Below are positions 8,499 through 16,593 of a stretch of DNA of 64,000 bases, one piece after another. The DNA is from CAXXHQ01 sp963665265 (GTDB taxonomy: Bacteria > Planctomycetota > Planctomycetia > Pirellulales > Thermoguttaceae). The stretch's first letter is position 1; the number at the start of each line of letters is the position of its first letter. The notes beneath the pieces are model-generated. The model was given only the letters and a program-made list of their open reading frames with translations, searched no databases and was not told the DNA's origin. The position numbers were made by a program, and so were the translations under genes. The stretch spans positions 2,046,001 through 2,110,000 of the forward strand of contig OY762224.2 in the NCBI GenBank assembly GCA_963665265.2, written 5' to 3'.

Positions 8499-11483
8499 AT
8501 GGCTCAACTAGACCAACAACGCGAACGAACGCAAGACGATCTGCGCGGCTTGGTTTCGGGCGAAGTTCGGTGCGAAGAATTCTTTTTGCAGCTTCATGCG
8601 GGCGACGGCGGTCCTTACGAGATTCAACCTTTGGCCGTGGTCCGACCTCGTTCGGCCGGCGACGTGGTCGCTTGCGTTCGCTACGCGGCGGAAAACAACT
8701 TGGCGATTCGCGCGCGAGGCGCCGGCACGACGACCGCCGGCGAATCGCTCGGCTCCGGCATCGTTCTCGATTTTTCCAAATATCTCAGACATATCGTGCG
8801 ACTCGACGCGGAGAAGGTGCGCGTTCAACCGGGGATCGTCGTCGAACGGCTCAACGCGCAGTTGCGCTCCGGAGGGCGCCTCGTCGGCATCGATCCCGGT
8901 CATCCCGAGGTTTCGACCGTCGGCGGAATGATCGCGGTCGATTACGCGGGGAGTCGTTGGCTGAAGTACGGCTCGGCGGCGGATCAGTTATTGAGCATGC
9001 ACGTCGTTCTTGCCGACGGAACCTCGATGGATCTCGGCCGCGAGCAACTGGAGAACGGGCAAAGCGTGAGCGCGATGCCGCGCAAACGAGACTTGATAAA
9101 CGATATCGCCGGCTTATTGCGCGATAACTCGGAGTTGATTCGGCTGAACGGCGTGGCGGCTCCGCTGAAACGGTGCGGCTACAATCTCGACGGCGTGCTG
9201 GGGCCCGACTTCGTCGATTTCAACCGACTGCTCGCCGGTTCGGAAGGAACGTTAGCCTTGATTACCGAGGCGACGTTGGCGTTGCGTCCCCTGCGAAGGC
9301 ATGTGGGCGCGGTCCTTTTCTTTTTTGAGAGTTTGGACAAGGCCGCCCGCGCGGCGACCGAGATTTTGCAATATCGACCGACGGCGTGCGAATTGTCCGA
9401 TCGAAGGTTTTTAAGTTTGGCGCGCGGCGGCGAAGTGCGATTAGAGTTGCTGATCCCGGCCGAGGCCGAGGCGGCGTTGCTCGTCGAATTCGAGGATGAA
9501 GACGCCGAGTCGTTGCACGATCGAGTTCGCCAAGCGATCGCCGAAATCGTGCAGGAGCGAAAGACCGCCTTCGGCTCGCGGCAAGCGTTTGAAGCGGACG
9601 ATCGCGAATTATTTTGGCGATTGGCCGACGCTTCGGAGGCCAAAATCTCGAACTTCAAAGGACCCGAGCGCCCGACTTCGTTAGTGGACGACTTGATCGT
9701 GGCGCCGGAGTATGTTCCCGAGATTTTGTTCCAATCGCAAAACGCGATGAAAAAGTTGCAAATAACGGCGACGTTATCGGCGAGGATGGGACAAGGGCAA
9801 ATTCGCTTGCGTCCGATTTTGGACCTCAATAATTCGGAAGACGTCGCCAAAGTGCGGATGTTGGCCGAAGAACTATATGCGCAAACGTTCGCCGCCGGCG
9901 GAAATATCGTCGGCTCGAACGGTTACGGTTTCGCGCGAGCGGAATTTTTACGAAAGCAAGCGGGCCCGCTGTACGGACTGATCGAGAAAATCAAAGCGAC
10001 TTTCGATCCGACCGGCGTCTTGAATCCGGGAAAGATCATCGTTGCCGAAGAATCGCAAATAACGAATTCACTGGCGCCGCCGTTGAAAATCGAAAAAGAA
10101 GAGCCTGCGGCCGAAAGCGGCGACGGCGATGAGCTCAAGATGCGCAGCGTTATGGAGCTGCAGCTTGATTGGGATCCCGCCCGACTCGCCGAGGCGGCCG
10201 AGGTTTGCACTCGATGCGGTCTTTGTCGAACGCAGGCCTCGAATACGAGAATGTGTCCGATCTTTCGGCTTGCGCCGAGCGAAGAGGCTTCGCCGCGCGC
10301 GAAAGTAAATTTGCTGCGGAGCGTTCTGACCGGCGCCGTTCCGTTGGAAAGCTTGACCGACGACACGTTCAAAGAGATCGCCGATTTGTGCGTGCATTGT
10401 CACATGTGCAGGGTCGAATGTCCCGTCGCGGCCGACGTTCCGAGCTTGATGCGCGACGGAAAAGGCGCCTATGTGGCCGCTAAAGGCGTGCATCTTGCCG
10501 ATTGGACCATGATCCATATCGACTTGCTGGCGGCTTTGGGAATGGCGGTTCGACCATTAACGAACTGGGCGTTGCGCAATCGCCAGACGCGTTGGATATT
10601 GGAAAAAACGTTGGGCATCGCGCAGAACCGCAAGATACCGCCGTTGGCCTCGCGCAGTTTTTTGCGGACCGCCTCGCGAAAACGTTTGACGAAGCCGGTG
10701 CGACGCGGCGGCGGAAAAGTTTTATACTTCTTCGACACGTTCGTGAACTACTTCGATCCGCAACTTGGCCTGGCCGCGGCGGCGGTCCTCGAGCACAACG
10801 GAATCGGCGTTTACGTGCATCCCGACCAAATGCCTTCCGGCATGCCGATGATCGCGACGGGCGCCTTGGACCACGCGCGTATTATCGCCGAGCATAACGT
10901 GGCGCTTTTGGCCGACGCCGTGAGGCAAGGCTATCATATCGTCGCCACCGAGCCGTCGGCCGCAATCTGCTTGACCTATGAATATCCTAGGTTGGTCGAT
11001 GACGACGACGCGAAACTCGTGGCCGCCAATTCCAGCGAAGCATGCTCTTATCTTTGGAGATTGCATCAGTCGGGCAAATTACAACTCGATTTGAAGCCGA
11101 TTTACGCAAGCTTAGGCTATCACATGCCTTGCCATATGAAGGCGTTGAAGGTCGGCTCGCCCGGCGAACAACTCATGGGGCTCATTCCAGGCGTTCGATT
11201 GCGTCATATCGAGGCGGGCTGCTCGGGAATGGCCGGGACCTACGGTCTTTCAAGCAAACATTTTCGCGGAAGCGTTCGCATGGGCATGAAGCTGTTTAAT
11301 CGATTACGTTCGACGCGAATCGACGTCGGCGCCACCGAATGCAGCGCGTGCAAAATGCACATGGAGCAAGGCGCTGAAAAGCCCGTCGTGCATCCGCTAA
11401 AACTGCTTGCGGCTTCTTACGACCTCATGCCGGAAATCAAAAAGAAGCTTGCGACCGTCAATCGCGATTTGACGAAGCGGTAA
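8499..11483 (+). CDS. Single-chain FAD-linked oxidase / Fe-S dehydrogenase (D-2-hydroxyacid dehydrogenase, YdiJ-like)
   Basis: The 994-residue protein joins in one chain what glycolate oxidase has as separate subunits. Residues about 40-270 form a PCMH-type FAD-binding domain (AIRARGAGTTTAGESLGSGI, HPEVSTVGGM). An FAD-oxidase C-terminal domain follows, ending FDPTGVLNPGKI. Two ferredoxin-like clusters come next: C570-x2-C-x2-C ending MCP, and C631-x2-C-x2-C-x3-CP. The C-terminal part carries CCG-type motifs (HMPCHMKAL, EAGCSGMAGTYG, ECSACKMHMEQG). The architecture and size match E. coli YdiJ (about 1018 residues), a D-2-hydroxyglutarate dehydrogenase, but substrates such as D-lactate or glycolate are equally possible from sequence. 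Electrons probably pass to the quinone pool. Confidence 0.88.
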   Translation: MAQLDQQRERTQDDLRGLVSGEVRCEEFFLQLHAGDGGPYEIQPLAVVRPRSAGDVVACVRYAAENNLAIRARGAGTTTAGESLGSGIVLDFSKYLRHIVRLDAEKVRVQPGIVVERLNAQLRSGGRLVGIDPGHPEVSTVGGMIAVDYAGSRWLKYGSAADQLLSMHVVLADGTSMDLGREQLENGQSVSAMPRKRDLINDIAGLLRDNSELIRLNGVAAPLKRCGYNLDGVLGPDFVDFNRLLAGSEGTLALITEATLALRPLRRHVGAVLFFFESLDKAARAATEILQYRPTACELSDRRFLSLARGGEVRLELLIPAEAEAALLVEFEDEDAESLHDRVRQAIAEIVQERKTAFGSRQAFEADDRELFWRLADASEAKISNFKGPERPTSLVDDLIVAPEYVPEILFQSQNAMKKLQITATLSARMGQGQIRLRPILDLNNSEDVAKVRMLAEELYAQTFAAGGNIVGSNGYGFARAEFLRKQAGPLYGLIEKIKATFDPTGVLNPGKIIVAEESQITNSLAPPLKIEKEEPAAESGDGDELKMRSVMELQLDWDPARLAEAAEVCTRCGLCRTQASNTRMCPIFRLAPSEEASPRAKVNLLRSVLTGAVPLESLTDDTFKEIADLCVHCHMCRVECPVAADVPSLMRDGKGAYVAAKGVHLADWTMIHIDLLAALGMAVRPLTNWALRNRQTRWILEKTLGIAQNRKIPPLASRSFLRTASRKRLTKPVRRGGGKVLYFFDTFVNYFDPQLGLAAAAVLEHNGIGVYVHPDQMPSGMPMIATGALDHARIIAEHNVALLADAVRQGYHIVATEPSAAICLTYEYPRLVDDDDAKLVAANSSEACSYLWRLHQSGKLQLDLKPIYASLGYHMPCHMKALKVGSPGEQLMGLIPGVRLRHIEAGCSGMAGTYGLSSKHFRGSVRMGMKLFNRLRSTRIDVGATECSACKMHMEQGAEKPVVHPLKLLAASYDLMPEIKKKLATVNRDLTKR

Positions 11484-11584
11484 AAATCTGAATAATGGCC
11501 TTTCCGTCGGAAACAAGCGACGGCGTTTTTCTCATAATTCATTTCTTTATCTATGGCGCGCGGATTTTCGGCCGCGCGACGAAC

Positions 11585-12001
11585 ATGGCGAAAAAAGTTT
11601 GGTACGAAGGCGGATTGCACTTCAAATGCACCGGCTGCGGCGATTGCTGCACCGGCGCCCCGGGATATGTCTGGGTGACGAACGCCGAGATCGAGGCGAT
11701 GGCCGAGAGTTTGGAGATGAACCTCGAAAAGTTTGGAAAAAAATATGTCCGCCTAGTTGGAATTCGAAAAAGCCTCGTCGAGTTTGGCAACGGCGATTGC
11801 GTGTTTTTCGACAATAAAACGCGGAAATGCCAAGTTTATGAAAAGCGTCCCCGCCAATGCCGAACTTGGCCCTTCTGGCATTCGAATTTAACTTCTCCCG
11901 ACGCGTGGGACGGGATTGCCGAACATTGCCCCGGCTGCAATCGCGGACCTCTGATTCCATTAAACGAGATCGAAAAGCGTTTAAATGTGATGCGGGTCTA
12001 G
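11585..12001 (+). CDS. YkgJ-family cysteine-cluster protein
   Basis: The 138-residue product begins MAKKVWYEGG and has the pattern of the zinc- or iron-binding cysteine-cluster (YkgJ/Fe-S oxidoreductase-like) family: C15-x2-C18-x2-C21-C22 near the N terminus, a central GDCVFFDNKTRKCQVYEKRP, RPRQCRTWPFW, and a closing CPGC. The reading frame is open 30 codons further upstream, but those residues are hydrophobic and unlike the family, so ATG 11585 is preferred. It lies 101 bp after the FAD/Fe-S dehydrogenase and could assist its metal centre or be transcribed with it; this is only inferred from position. Confidence 0.82.
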   Translation: MAKKVWYEGGLHFKCTGCGDCCTGAPGYVWVTNAEIEAMAESLEMNLEKFGKKYVRLVGIRKSLVEFGNGDCVFFDNKTRKCQVYEKRPRQCRTWPFWHSNLTSPDAWDGIAEHCPGCNRGPLIPLNEIEKRLNVMRV

Positions 12002-12190
12002 TTCTTTAAGGTGGTGCCGCAGGGCCAATTCTTCACCGCCGCCATGTTAGACTTTGCTGGTTATAGGAATTTTGCTTTTTAGCTAAACTTTACTGGCCCG
12101 CAGGTCGATACCTTAACACCAACCCGAACTCGAAGCGGGCGCACAATGCGCGTTGCTAAAAAGTTAGAGGGAAAAGAGATGGCGGATGTT

Positions 12191-12223
12191 TTCGCAAGTT
12201 CTTTATGCGAAAGAACTTGCGAA
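12191..12223. repeat. Perfect 14-bp inverted repeat with 5-nt loop
   Basis: TTCGCAAGTTCTTT (12191-12204) is followed by the loop ATGCG and by its exact reverse complement (12210-12223). No T-run follows on either side, so it does not look like an intrinsic terminator. It sits about 140 bp upstream of the -35 box of the HU-like gene and could be an operator, a cruciform or an RNA hairpin. Confidence 0.75.
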
Positions 12224-12361
12224 TGCATCGCGACGGCTCCGGTAAATGCTGCCGGATAAGCTCTTTGACAATAAGAACTTACGACGATAGGGCTTTCAAC
12301 GAAAGTAAGGCCCTTGAAGACTGGATTTATTGGTAATTGGAGTGACGAAAAAAGGTTGACC

Positions 12362-12390
12362 TTGACATTAGTCGTTATGGCACCTACACT
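12362..12390 (+). promoter_or_regulatory. Near-consensus vegetative promoter of the HU-like gene
   Basis: TTGACA (12362-12367) and TACACT (12385-12390) are separated by exactly 17 bp. Transcription would start near 12397, giving a leader of about 68 nt before the GTG start. The position of the -10 box excludes the in-frame ATG at 12390 as the start. Confidence 0.8.
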
Positions 12391-12464
12391 TGGAGCATGA
12401 ATCCGACACGTGTGACGCTGTTGCGGAAAAGACCCGACAGCCACTTCTCACAGGAGAGCCGGTC

Positions 12465-12821
12465 GTGACCAAGAAAGAGATCGTCAGAACCATTTCCGAT
12501 GAAATTGGTTTAACTCAGTTGCAGACGAAAGAGATCGTGCAGAAGACGTTCGATGCGATCGTCGAAGCGTTGGTTTCCGAGCGTCGGATTGAGCTTCGCA
12601 ATTTTGGCGTGTTTGAGGTCAAGCGACGCGCGCCGCGTAAGGCTCGCAATCCTCGAACGGGTGATAAAGTATTCGTACCCGAAAAGTACGTAGTAACTTT
12701 TAAGCCTGGCAAGGAAATGGAAGAGCGAGTTAAAGAGCTGGAGCGTCAGGCCGCCGAATTAGCGGCACAAGCGCACCAGGCCGCTGCGGAAACGCCAACC
12801 GTTGATTCCACAACGGGTTAG
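12465..12821 (+). CDS. HU/IHF-type nucleoid DNA-binding protein with Ala-rich tail
   Basis: The 118-residue product has the complete HU fold: MTKKEIVRTISDEIGLTQLQ as N-terminal helices, then IELRNFGVFEVKRRAPRKAR as the beta-arm with the family signature, and a DNA-contacting NPRTGDKVFVPEKYVVTFKP. After about residue 90 it has a tail (ELERQAAELAAQAHQAAAET) that ordinary HU proteins of 90-95 residues lack. It starts with GTG at 12465, placed 8 nt after AGGAG; the in-frame ATG at 12390 lies inside the -10 box. The protein is expected to bend and compact DNA as a dimer. The strong promoter fits an abundant protein. The tail could extend a coiled coil between subunits, which is inferred. Confidence 0.92.
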   Translation: MTKKEIVRTISDEIGLTQLQTKEIVQKTFDAIVEALVSERRIELRNFGVFEVKRRAPRKARNPRTGDKVFVPEKYVVTFKPGKEMEERVKELERQAAELAAQAHQAAAETPTVDSTTG

Positions 12822-12831
12822 ATCGTTTTTT
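12797..12831 (+). terminator. Candidate terminator overlapping the HU stop codon
   Basis: AACCGTTG and CAACGGGTT form a short stem with one bulge around a six-base loop, followed after six bases by TTTTTT (12826-12831). The stem includes the last codons and stop of the HU-like gene. Confidence 0.45.
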
Positions 12832-13125
12832 AGCGTTCGCCGCTAACTGCATCGTAACGAACGCCGTATTTCGGCGGTTCGCCGAGGCGATTTCGCCGAT
12901 TCGCTCGCTCTCAACATTATCCGCTCGTCTTCGATATCGTCGTAGGTTCTTATTTCCCTAGAGCGTTACGTCGATAATTGCTTTTCAAATTTTGCGATTC
13001 AGATAGATGATATGGAACAGATCGTCGCAAATGTTTAATATGCGACGCAACGTTTTTTGCATACCTTCCCGGCCGTTTAAGTTCATGGATGATCGGCGGA
13101 ACGGGAAGATCATGGAGGATGTGGT
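12822..13125. other. Gene-free spacer
   Basis: Apart from the T-run just after the HU stop and the ribosome binding site GGAGG (13114-13118) for the following small gene, nothing is recognised in these roughly 300 bases. There is a local drop in GC content around 12940-13060. Confidence 0.5.
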
Positions 13126-13344
13126 ATGCGTAAGCTGCTTTTAGGACTCGTTTGCAGCATGATTGTCGGAGCCACGACCGGCTGCATTATTCCGGCCTAT
13201 TCCGGCGATCCTAGCCGTCGCACGCAAGAATTGCTGTATACGTCTGAGAACTTGCGGTTACTGCAAGACGAATGGGAACGGTTCTGGCTGCTCGATCAGC
13301 CTGATCACTGCACGCCCTATCGTACGCATGGCGGCATTATCTAA
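13126..13344 (+). CDS. Small conserved planctomycete lipoprotein-like protein
   Basis: The 72-residue product starts MRKLLLGLVCSMIVGATTGC, a positively charged hydrophobic signal sequence ending in a possible lipobox (ATTGC, with an unusual Thr at -3), which would leave a mature lipoprotein of about 53 residues starting at Cys20. The body, RTQELLYTSENLRLLQDEWE followed by RFWLLDQPDHCTPYRTHGGI, is compact, charged and probably helical. From memory this C-terminal block recurs in planctomycete genomes without known function. A good GGAGG lies 7 nt before the ATG. It is a monocistronic unit followed by a large hairpin. Confidence 0.75.
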   Translation: MRKLLLGLVCSMIVGATTGCIIPAYSGDPSRRTQELLYTSENLRLLQDEWERFWLLDQPDHCTPYRTHGGII

Positions 13345-13465
13345 GACCGACCCTTCGTTGGACTTAGCTTAGTTTCGCATGCATTTGCAGCGCGCATGAA
13401 TTTAGACGCGGCGTTCTATTTTTCGTCGGCTAATTAGTTGGGCGTCTTAGCTTCAACGCGCCGTA

Positions 13466-13558
13466 AAATAAAAAAATACCAGGACCGCTCGATTTCCTGT
13501 TGCCTCGCAGCGACTTACGTCGAATTGCGAAGCGACGCGAAATTCAGCGGTCCTTTTT
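13466..13558. terminator. Long nested hairpin with A-rich and T-rich flanks
   Basis: AGGACCGCT (13481-13489) pairs with AGCGGTCCT (13545-13553). Inside, GATTTC pairs imperfectly with GAAATT, then GTTGCCTCGCA pairs with TGCGAAGCGAC with one mismatch, closing on CGAC-TTAC-GTCG. An A-rich tract precedes (13466-13479) and TTTTTCGTTTT follows, so it could terminate in both directions. Its 73-bp nearly continuous stem is much longer than a normal intrinsic terminator. The rest of the gene-free stretch 13345-13670 shows nothing else. Confidence 0.7.
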
Positions 13559-13670
13559 CGTTTTAACGCTCGCCGCACTATGTAAATTGACAGCAACAGT
13601 TGCAAATCGTTAAACTAAGTAGCTTTACTGCACTGCGATATTTCGATTATTAATCTATTGCGACCGACGT

Positions 13671-14627
13671 ATGCCTAGTTCATCTACCGCCGCGGAACGA
13701 ACGCCCCCGACCTCGAACGACGTGCGCCTCGACGTGCAAATCGGTCGCTTGCGTTTGCGGAATCCGATTTTGACCGCGTCCGGCACGTTCGGCTATGCGC
13801 GCGAGATGGTCGGCTTCGTCGATTTCAAACGGCTGGGCGGCATTTTACCGAAAACGATCACCTGGGCGCCTCGGCCGGGCAATCCTCCGCCTCGAACCTG
13901 CGAAACGACCGGCGGCATGCTCAACTCGATCGGCTTGGACAACGACGGCGTTGACGCCTTCGTCGAGAAGCACATGCCTTACTTGGCGTCGCTCGGAACG
14001 GCCATCGTCGTAAGCGCGGCCGGCAAAAGCCGACAAGAGTTCGTCGATTTGGCGAAACGCTTGGACGGCGTGCCCGGCATCGCGGCCTTAGAGCTAAACA
14101 TGTCGTGCCCGAACGTGAGCGGCGGCGTCGATTTCGGCACCGATCCGCATGCCTGCGAAGCGGTCGTCGCCGGCGCACGCAACGCCTGCTCGCTGCCGAT
14201 CCTCGCCAAACTGACTCCGAACGTGACGAACGTTTCGCTTGTCGCTAAAGCTGCCGAGGCCGGCGGAGCCGACGCCGTTTCGTTGATAAACACGGTTCTA
14301 GGCATGGCGATCAATTGGCGTCGCCGTCGTCCCATTTTAGGGAACGTGATGGGCGGGCTCAGCGGTCCTGCGATCAAGCCGATCGCGCTCCGGATGGTCT
14401 TTCAAGTATTCAAGGCGGTGAAAATTCCGATCGTCGGCATAGGCGGCGTTGCGACGATCGACGACGTGATGGAATTTCTCGTCGCCGGCGCCTCGGCGGT
14501 GCAAATCGGCACGGCGAATTTTTATAACCCCGAGGCGACGATGCAAATCATCGACGCCTTGCCGGGCGCGATTAAAGAACTGGGCGCGTCGAGCGTCGCC
14601 GAGATCGTGGGAACCGTACAGGTTTAA
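13671..14627 (+). CDS. pyrD: Dihydroorotate dehydrogenase (class 1B-like), catalytic subunit
   Basis: The 318-residue protein oxidises dihydroorotate to orotate in pyrimidine synthesis using FMN. The barrel begins RLRLRNPILTASGTFGYARE. ELNMSCPNVSGGVDFG carries the active-site cysteine typical of cytosolic class 1 enzymes, and the FMN-phosphate motif is IVGIGGVATIDDVMEFLVAG followed by GASAVQIGTANF. Class 1B enzymes normally work with a PyrK electron-transfer subunit, but no pyrK gene is in the window. About 18 N-terminal residues precede the conserved core, and no strong ribosome binding site is seen before the ATG, so the start is less certain than the function. trpS follows after 54 bp. Confidence 0.9.
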   Translation: MPSSSTAAERTPPTSNDVRLDVQIGRLRLRNPILTASGTFGYAREMVGFVDFKRLGGILPKTITWAPRPGNPPPRTCETTGGMLNSIGLDNDGVDAFVEKHMPYLASLGTAIVVSAAGKSRQEFVDLAKRLDGVPGIAALELNMSCPNVSGGVDFGTDPHACEAVVAGARNACSLPILAKLTPNVTNVSLVAKAAEAGGADAVSLINTVLGMAINWRRRRPILGNVMGGLSGPAIKPIALRMVFQVFKAVKIPIVGIGGVATIDDVMEFLVAGASAVQIGTANFYNPEATMQIIDALPGAIKELGASSVAEIVGTVQV

Positions 14628-14681
14628 CGTTTTCGCTAAATCCATTTTAAGATAGTTTTTCATTCGAGCGTAACATCAATC

Positions 14682-15650
14682 ATGCGCGTATTATCCGGAA
14701 TTCAACCGACGGGCCGCTTCCACTGGGGAAATTACTTCGGCGCCATTCGCCAGTACATCGACTTGCAAACGCAGCCCGCCGATTCCTTTTACTTCTTAGC
14801 GAATTTGCACGCGCTGACCACGGTGCGCGATCGGGAGCAACTCCGGCAAAATACGCTCGACGCCGCGATGGACTTGCTCGCCCTCGGACTTGATCCGGCC
14901 AAGGCGACCCTCTTCTCGCAGTCCGACGTGCCTGAAGTCTCCGAGCTTTGTTGGTTGCTCATGACCGGGACGCCGATGGGACTGCTCGAACGTTGCCACG
15001 CCTATAAAGACAAAAAGGCGAAGGGACTCACCGCCGACGCCGGCTTGTTCACCTATCCGGTCTTAATGGCGGCCGACATTCTGATCTACGATTCCGACGT
15101 CGTGCCCGTCGGCGAAGATCAAGTCCAGCATATTGAAGTCGCCCGCGACTTGGCGGCCAGCTTTAATCACCTTTTCGGCGAAACCTTCGTCATGCCCAAG
15201 GCGAAAGTGGTCGTCGATTCGGCTCGCGTGCCCGGCACCGACGGCGAAAAAATGTCGAAAAGCTACGGGAACACGCTGGAGATTTTTGAAGATCCGAAAG
15301 CGATGCGAAAGAAGATTATGCGAATCGTGACCGACTCTCGGCCGGTCGACGATCCGAAAGAGCCGGAGACGGACCATCTATATCGGCTCTTCAGTTTGTT
15401 CGCCGACGACGCGCAGCGAGAAGAGATGGCCGCCAAGTATCGTCGCGGCGGCTTCGGCTACGGCGAAGTGAAGAAGGCCTTGGCCGACTTGGCCGAGAAT
15501 TATTTCGCCCCGGCCCGGGAACGGCGCAAAGAGTTGGAAAACAATCTAGACCATGTGAAGCAGGTCTTGGCCGAGGGCGCCGAACGCGCTCGAAAGAAAG
15601 CGGCCGAAGTCTTGCTTCGCGCGCAAAAAGCCTGCGGCTTGAAATTGTAA
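14682..15650 (+). CDS. trpS: Tryptophan--tRNA ligase
   Basis: The 322-residue protein charges tRNA-Trp. The class I motifs are present: PTGRFHWGNYFGA is the HIGH-region motif near residue 8, and KMSKSYGN the KMSKS motif near residue 192. GEDQVQHIEVARDLA is a further family landmark. The length matches bacterial enzymes (about 325-340). It follows pyrD closely on the same strand, and a membrane protein gene follows after 40 bp, so they may share transcripts, although the products have no known link. Confidence 0.95.
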   Translation: MRVLSGIQPTGRFHWGNYFGAIRQYIDLQTQPADSFYFLANLHALTTVRDREQLRQNTLDAAMDLLALGLDPAKATLFSQSDVPEVSELCWLLMTGTPMGLLERCHAYKDKKAKGLTADAGLFTYPVLMAADILIYDSDVVPVGEDQVQHIEVARDLAASFNHLFGETFVMPKAKVVVDSARVPGTDGEKMSKSYGNTLEIFEDPKAMRKKIMRIVTDSRPVDDPKEPETDHLYRLFSLFADDAQREEMAAKYRRGGFGYGEVKKALADLAENYFAPARERRKELENNLDHVKQVLAEGAERARKKAAEVLLRAQKACGLKL

Positions 15651-15690
15651 CGATTCGCATTCCAAGCGATCTCGCAAATAAAGAGCGTCT

Positions 15691-16593
15691 ATGATGACCG
15701 ATTTAGGCAAATCCGACGCGAAACCTGAAGCCCCGACCGGCGGCGGACCGTTCACTTGGCGAGAACCGCTGATCTTTTGGCCGGGCTGTTTGCTGCTCGG
15801 CGTCTTCGTCGCGTGGGGAGCCGACGACGCTTCAAAATGGGTTGCGCCGCTGCTCGTCTTCCCGCTCTGCGCAGGAGCGGTCTTGGGCATGACCCTCGCT
15901 TTGCTTTTGCGCGCGACGCAAACGGGAAACCGATTCGCCATCGTCGTCGGTCTCGCGGCGGCGCTCTGCCTCTCGACGGTCGGACAACGTTACTTCGCCT
16001 ACCGCGATCTGCTCGCTCATTCGCAAAACGTTCGCTCCGACGTCGTCGAACAAGCCAAGGCGGCGTTTCCGGAATTGGCCGACCGGGTTCCAACAAGTGC
16101 GCCGCAAACGTTCATTGAGTTCGTCAAACGACTTGCCGTGCAAGAGCGCCCTTTTCTTTTCGGCATGAAAGTGCAAGGGGCGTCGGCCGTAGCGGTGCAG
16201 ATGCTCGAATTGCTCATCGAGGCCTTCGGCGCGGCGTTGATCGTCCTTCCGGCGATGCGAATGCCGTATTGTTCAAAATGCCGAAGTTGGCGTCGCACGA
16301 CGCGAAGCCTAAGGCTTGATCCGCAGGCCTTAAAGGCCGCCGCCGACTTGTGCGGCGTCGAATCGCCGGCGCATGTGAAAACCGGCCGATGCAGGCTGAT
16401 CAATTGCCTGGGCGGTTGCGCGCCGACCGGTTGCGAACTGCATTGGGAAGATGCCGACGGAAATACGTTCTTCGCCCGCACCTGGCTTAACCGTTCCATG
16501 CGCAATCAAATTTCCGAGATCATGGACGCCGCCGCCCTGCAAAACGATGAAGAGGAGCAAATCGCGGAAGACGAAGCGGAAGAAGTCTCGTAG
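15691..16593 (+). CDS. Uncharacterised membrane protein with cysteine pairs
   Basis: The family of this 300-residue protein was not recognised. It has four hydrophobic segments (about residues 28-46, 50-73, 80-98 and 168-190). A soluble C-terminal half then has YCSKC (a CxxC pair) and a second cysteine group, CRLINCLGGCAPTGC, which could bind metal. The last 25 residues are very acidic (NDEEEQIAEDEAEEVS). The N terminus is probably cytoplasmic. It directly follows trpS and precedes the palindrome island, whose first element starts 18 bp after its stop codon. Function is unknown. Confidence 0.7.
   Translation: MMTDLGKSDAKPEAPTGGGPFTWREPLIFWPGCLLLGVFVAWGADDASKWVAPLLVFPLCAGAVLGMTLALLLRATQTGNRFAIVVGLAAALCLSTVGQRYFAYRDLLAHSQNVRSDVVEQAKAAFPELADRVPTSAPQTFIEFVKRLAVQERPFLFGMKVQGASAVAVQMLELLIEAFGAALIVLPAMRMPYCSKCRSWRRTTRSLRLDPQALKAAADLCGVESPAHVKTGRCRLINCLGGCAPTGCELHWEDADGNTFFARTWLNRSMRNQISEIMDAAALQNDEEEQIAEDEAEEVS

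Larger units (their letters stand above)
12002..12464. other. Gene-free leader region before the HU-like gene
   Basis: No convincing coding sequence is seen in these 463 bases. They contain a perfect 14-bp inverted repeat (12191-12223), the promoter at 12362-12390 and the untranslated leader of the HU-like gene with its ribosome binding site AGGAG at 12452-12456. A minus-strand open frame across 12079-12444 has no recognisable features and runs through the promoter. Confidence 0.6.

Noticed and set aside
12079..12444. Minus-strand open frame of about 120 codons before the HU-like gene
   Set aside because: Its translation has no recognisable motif, and it runs across the promoter region and the perfect hairpin.
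12390..12464. Upstream ATG start for the HU-like protein at 12390
   Set aside because: It falls inside the -10 box of a strong promoter, and a GTG with AGGAG at the right distance lies at 12465, where the HU-type sequence begins.
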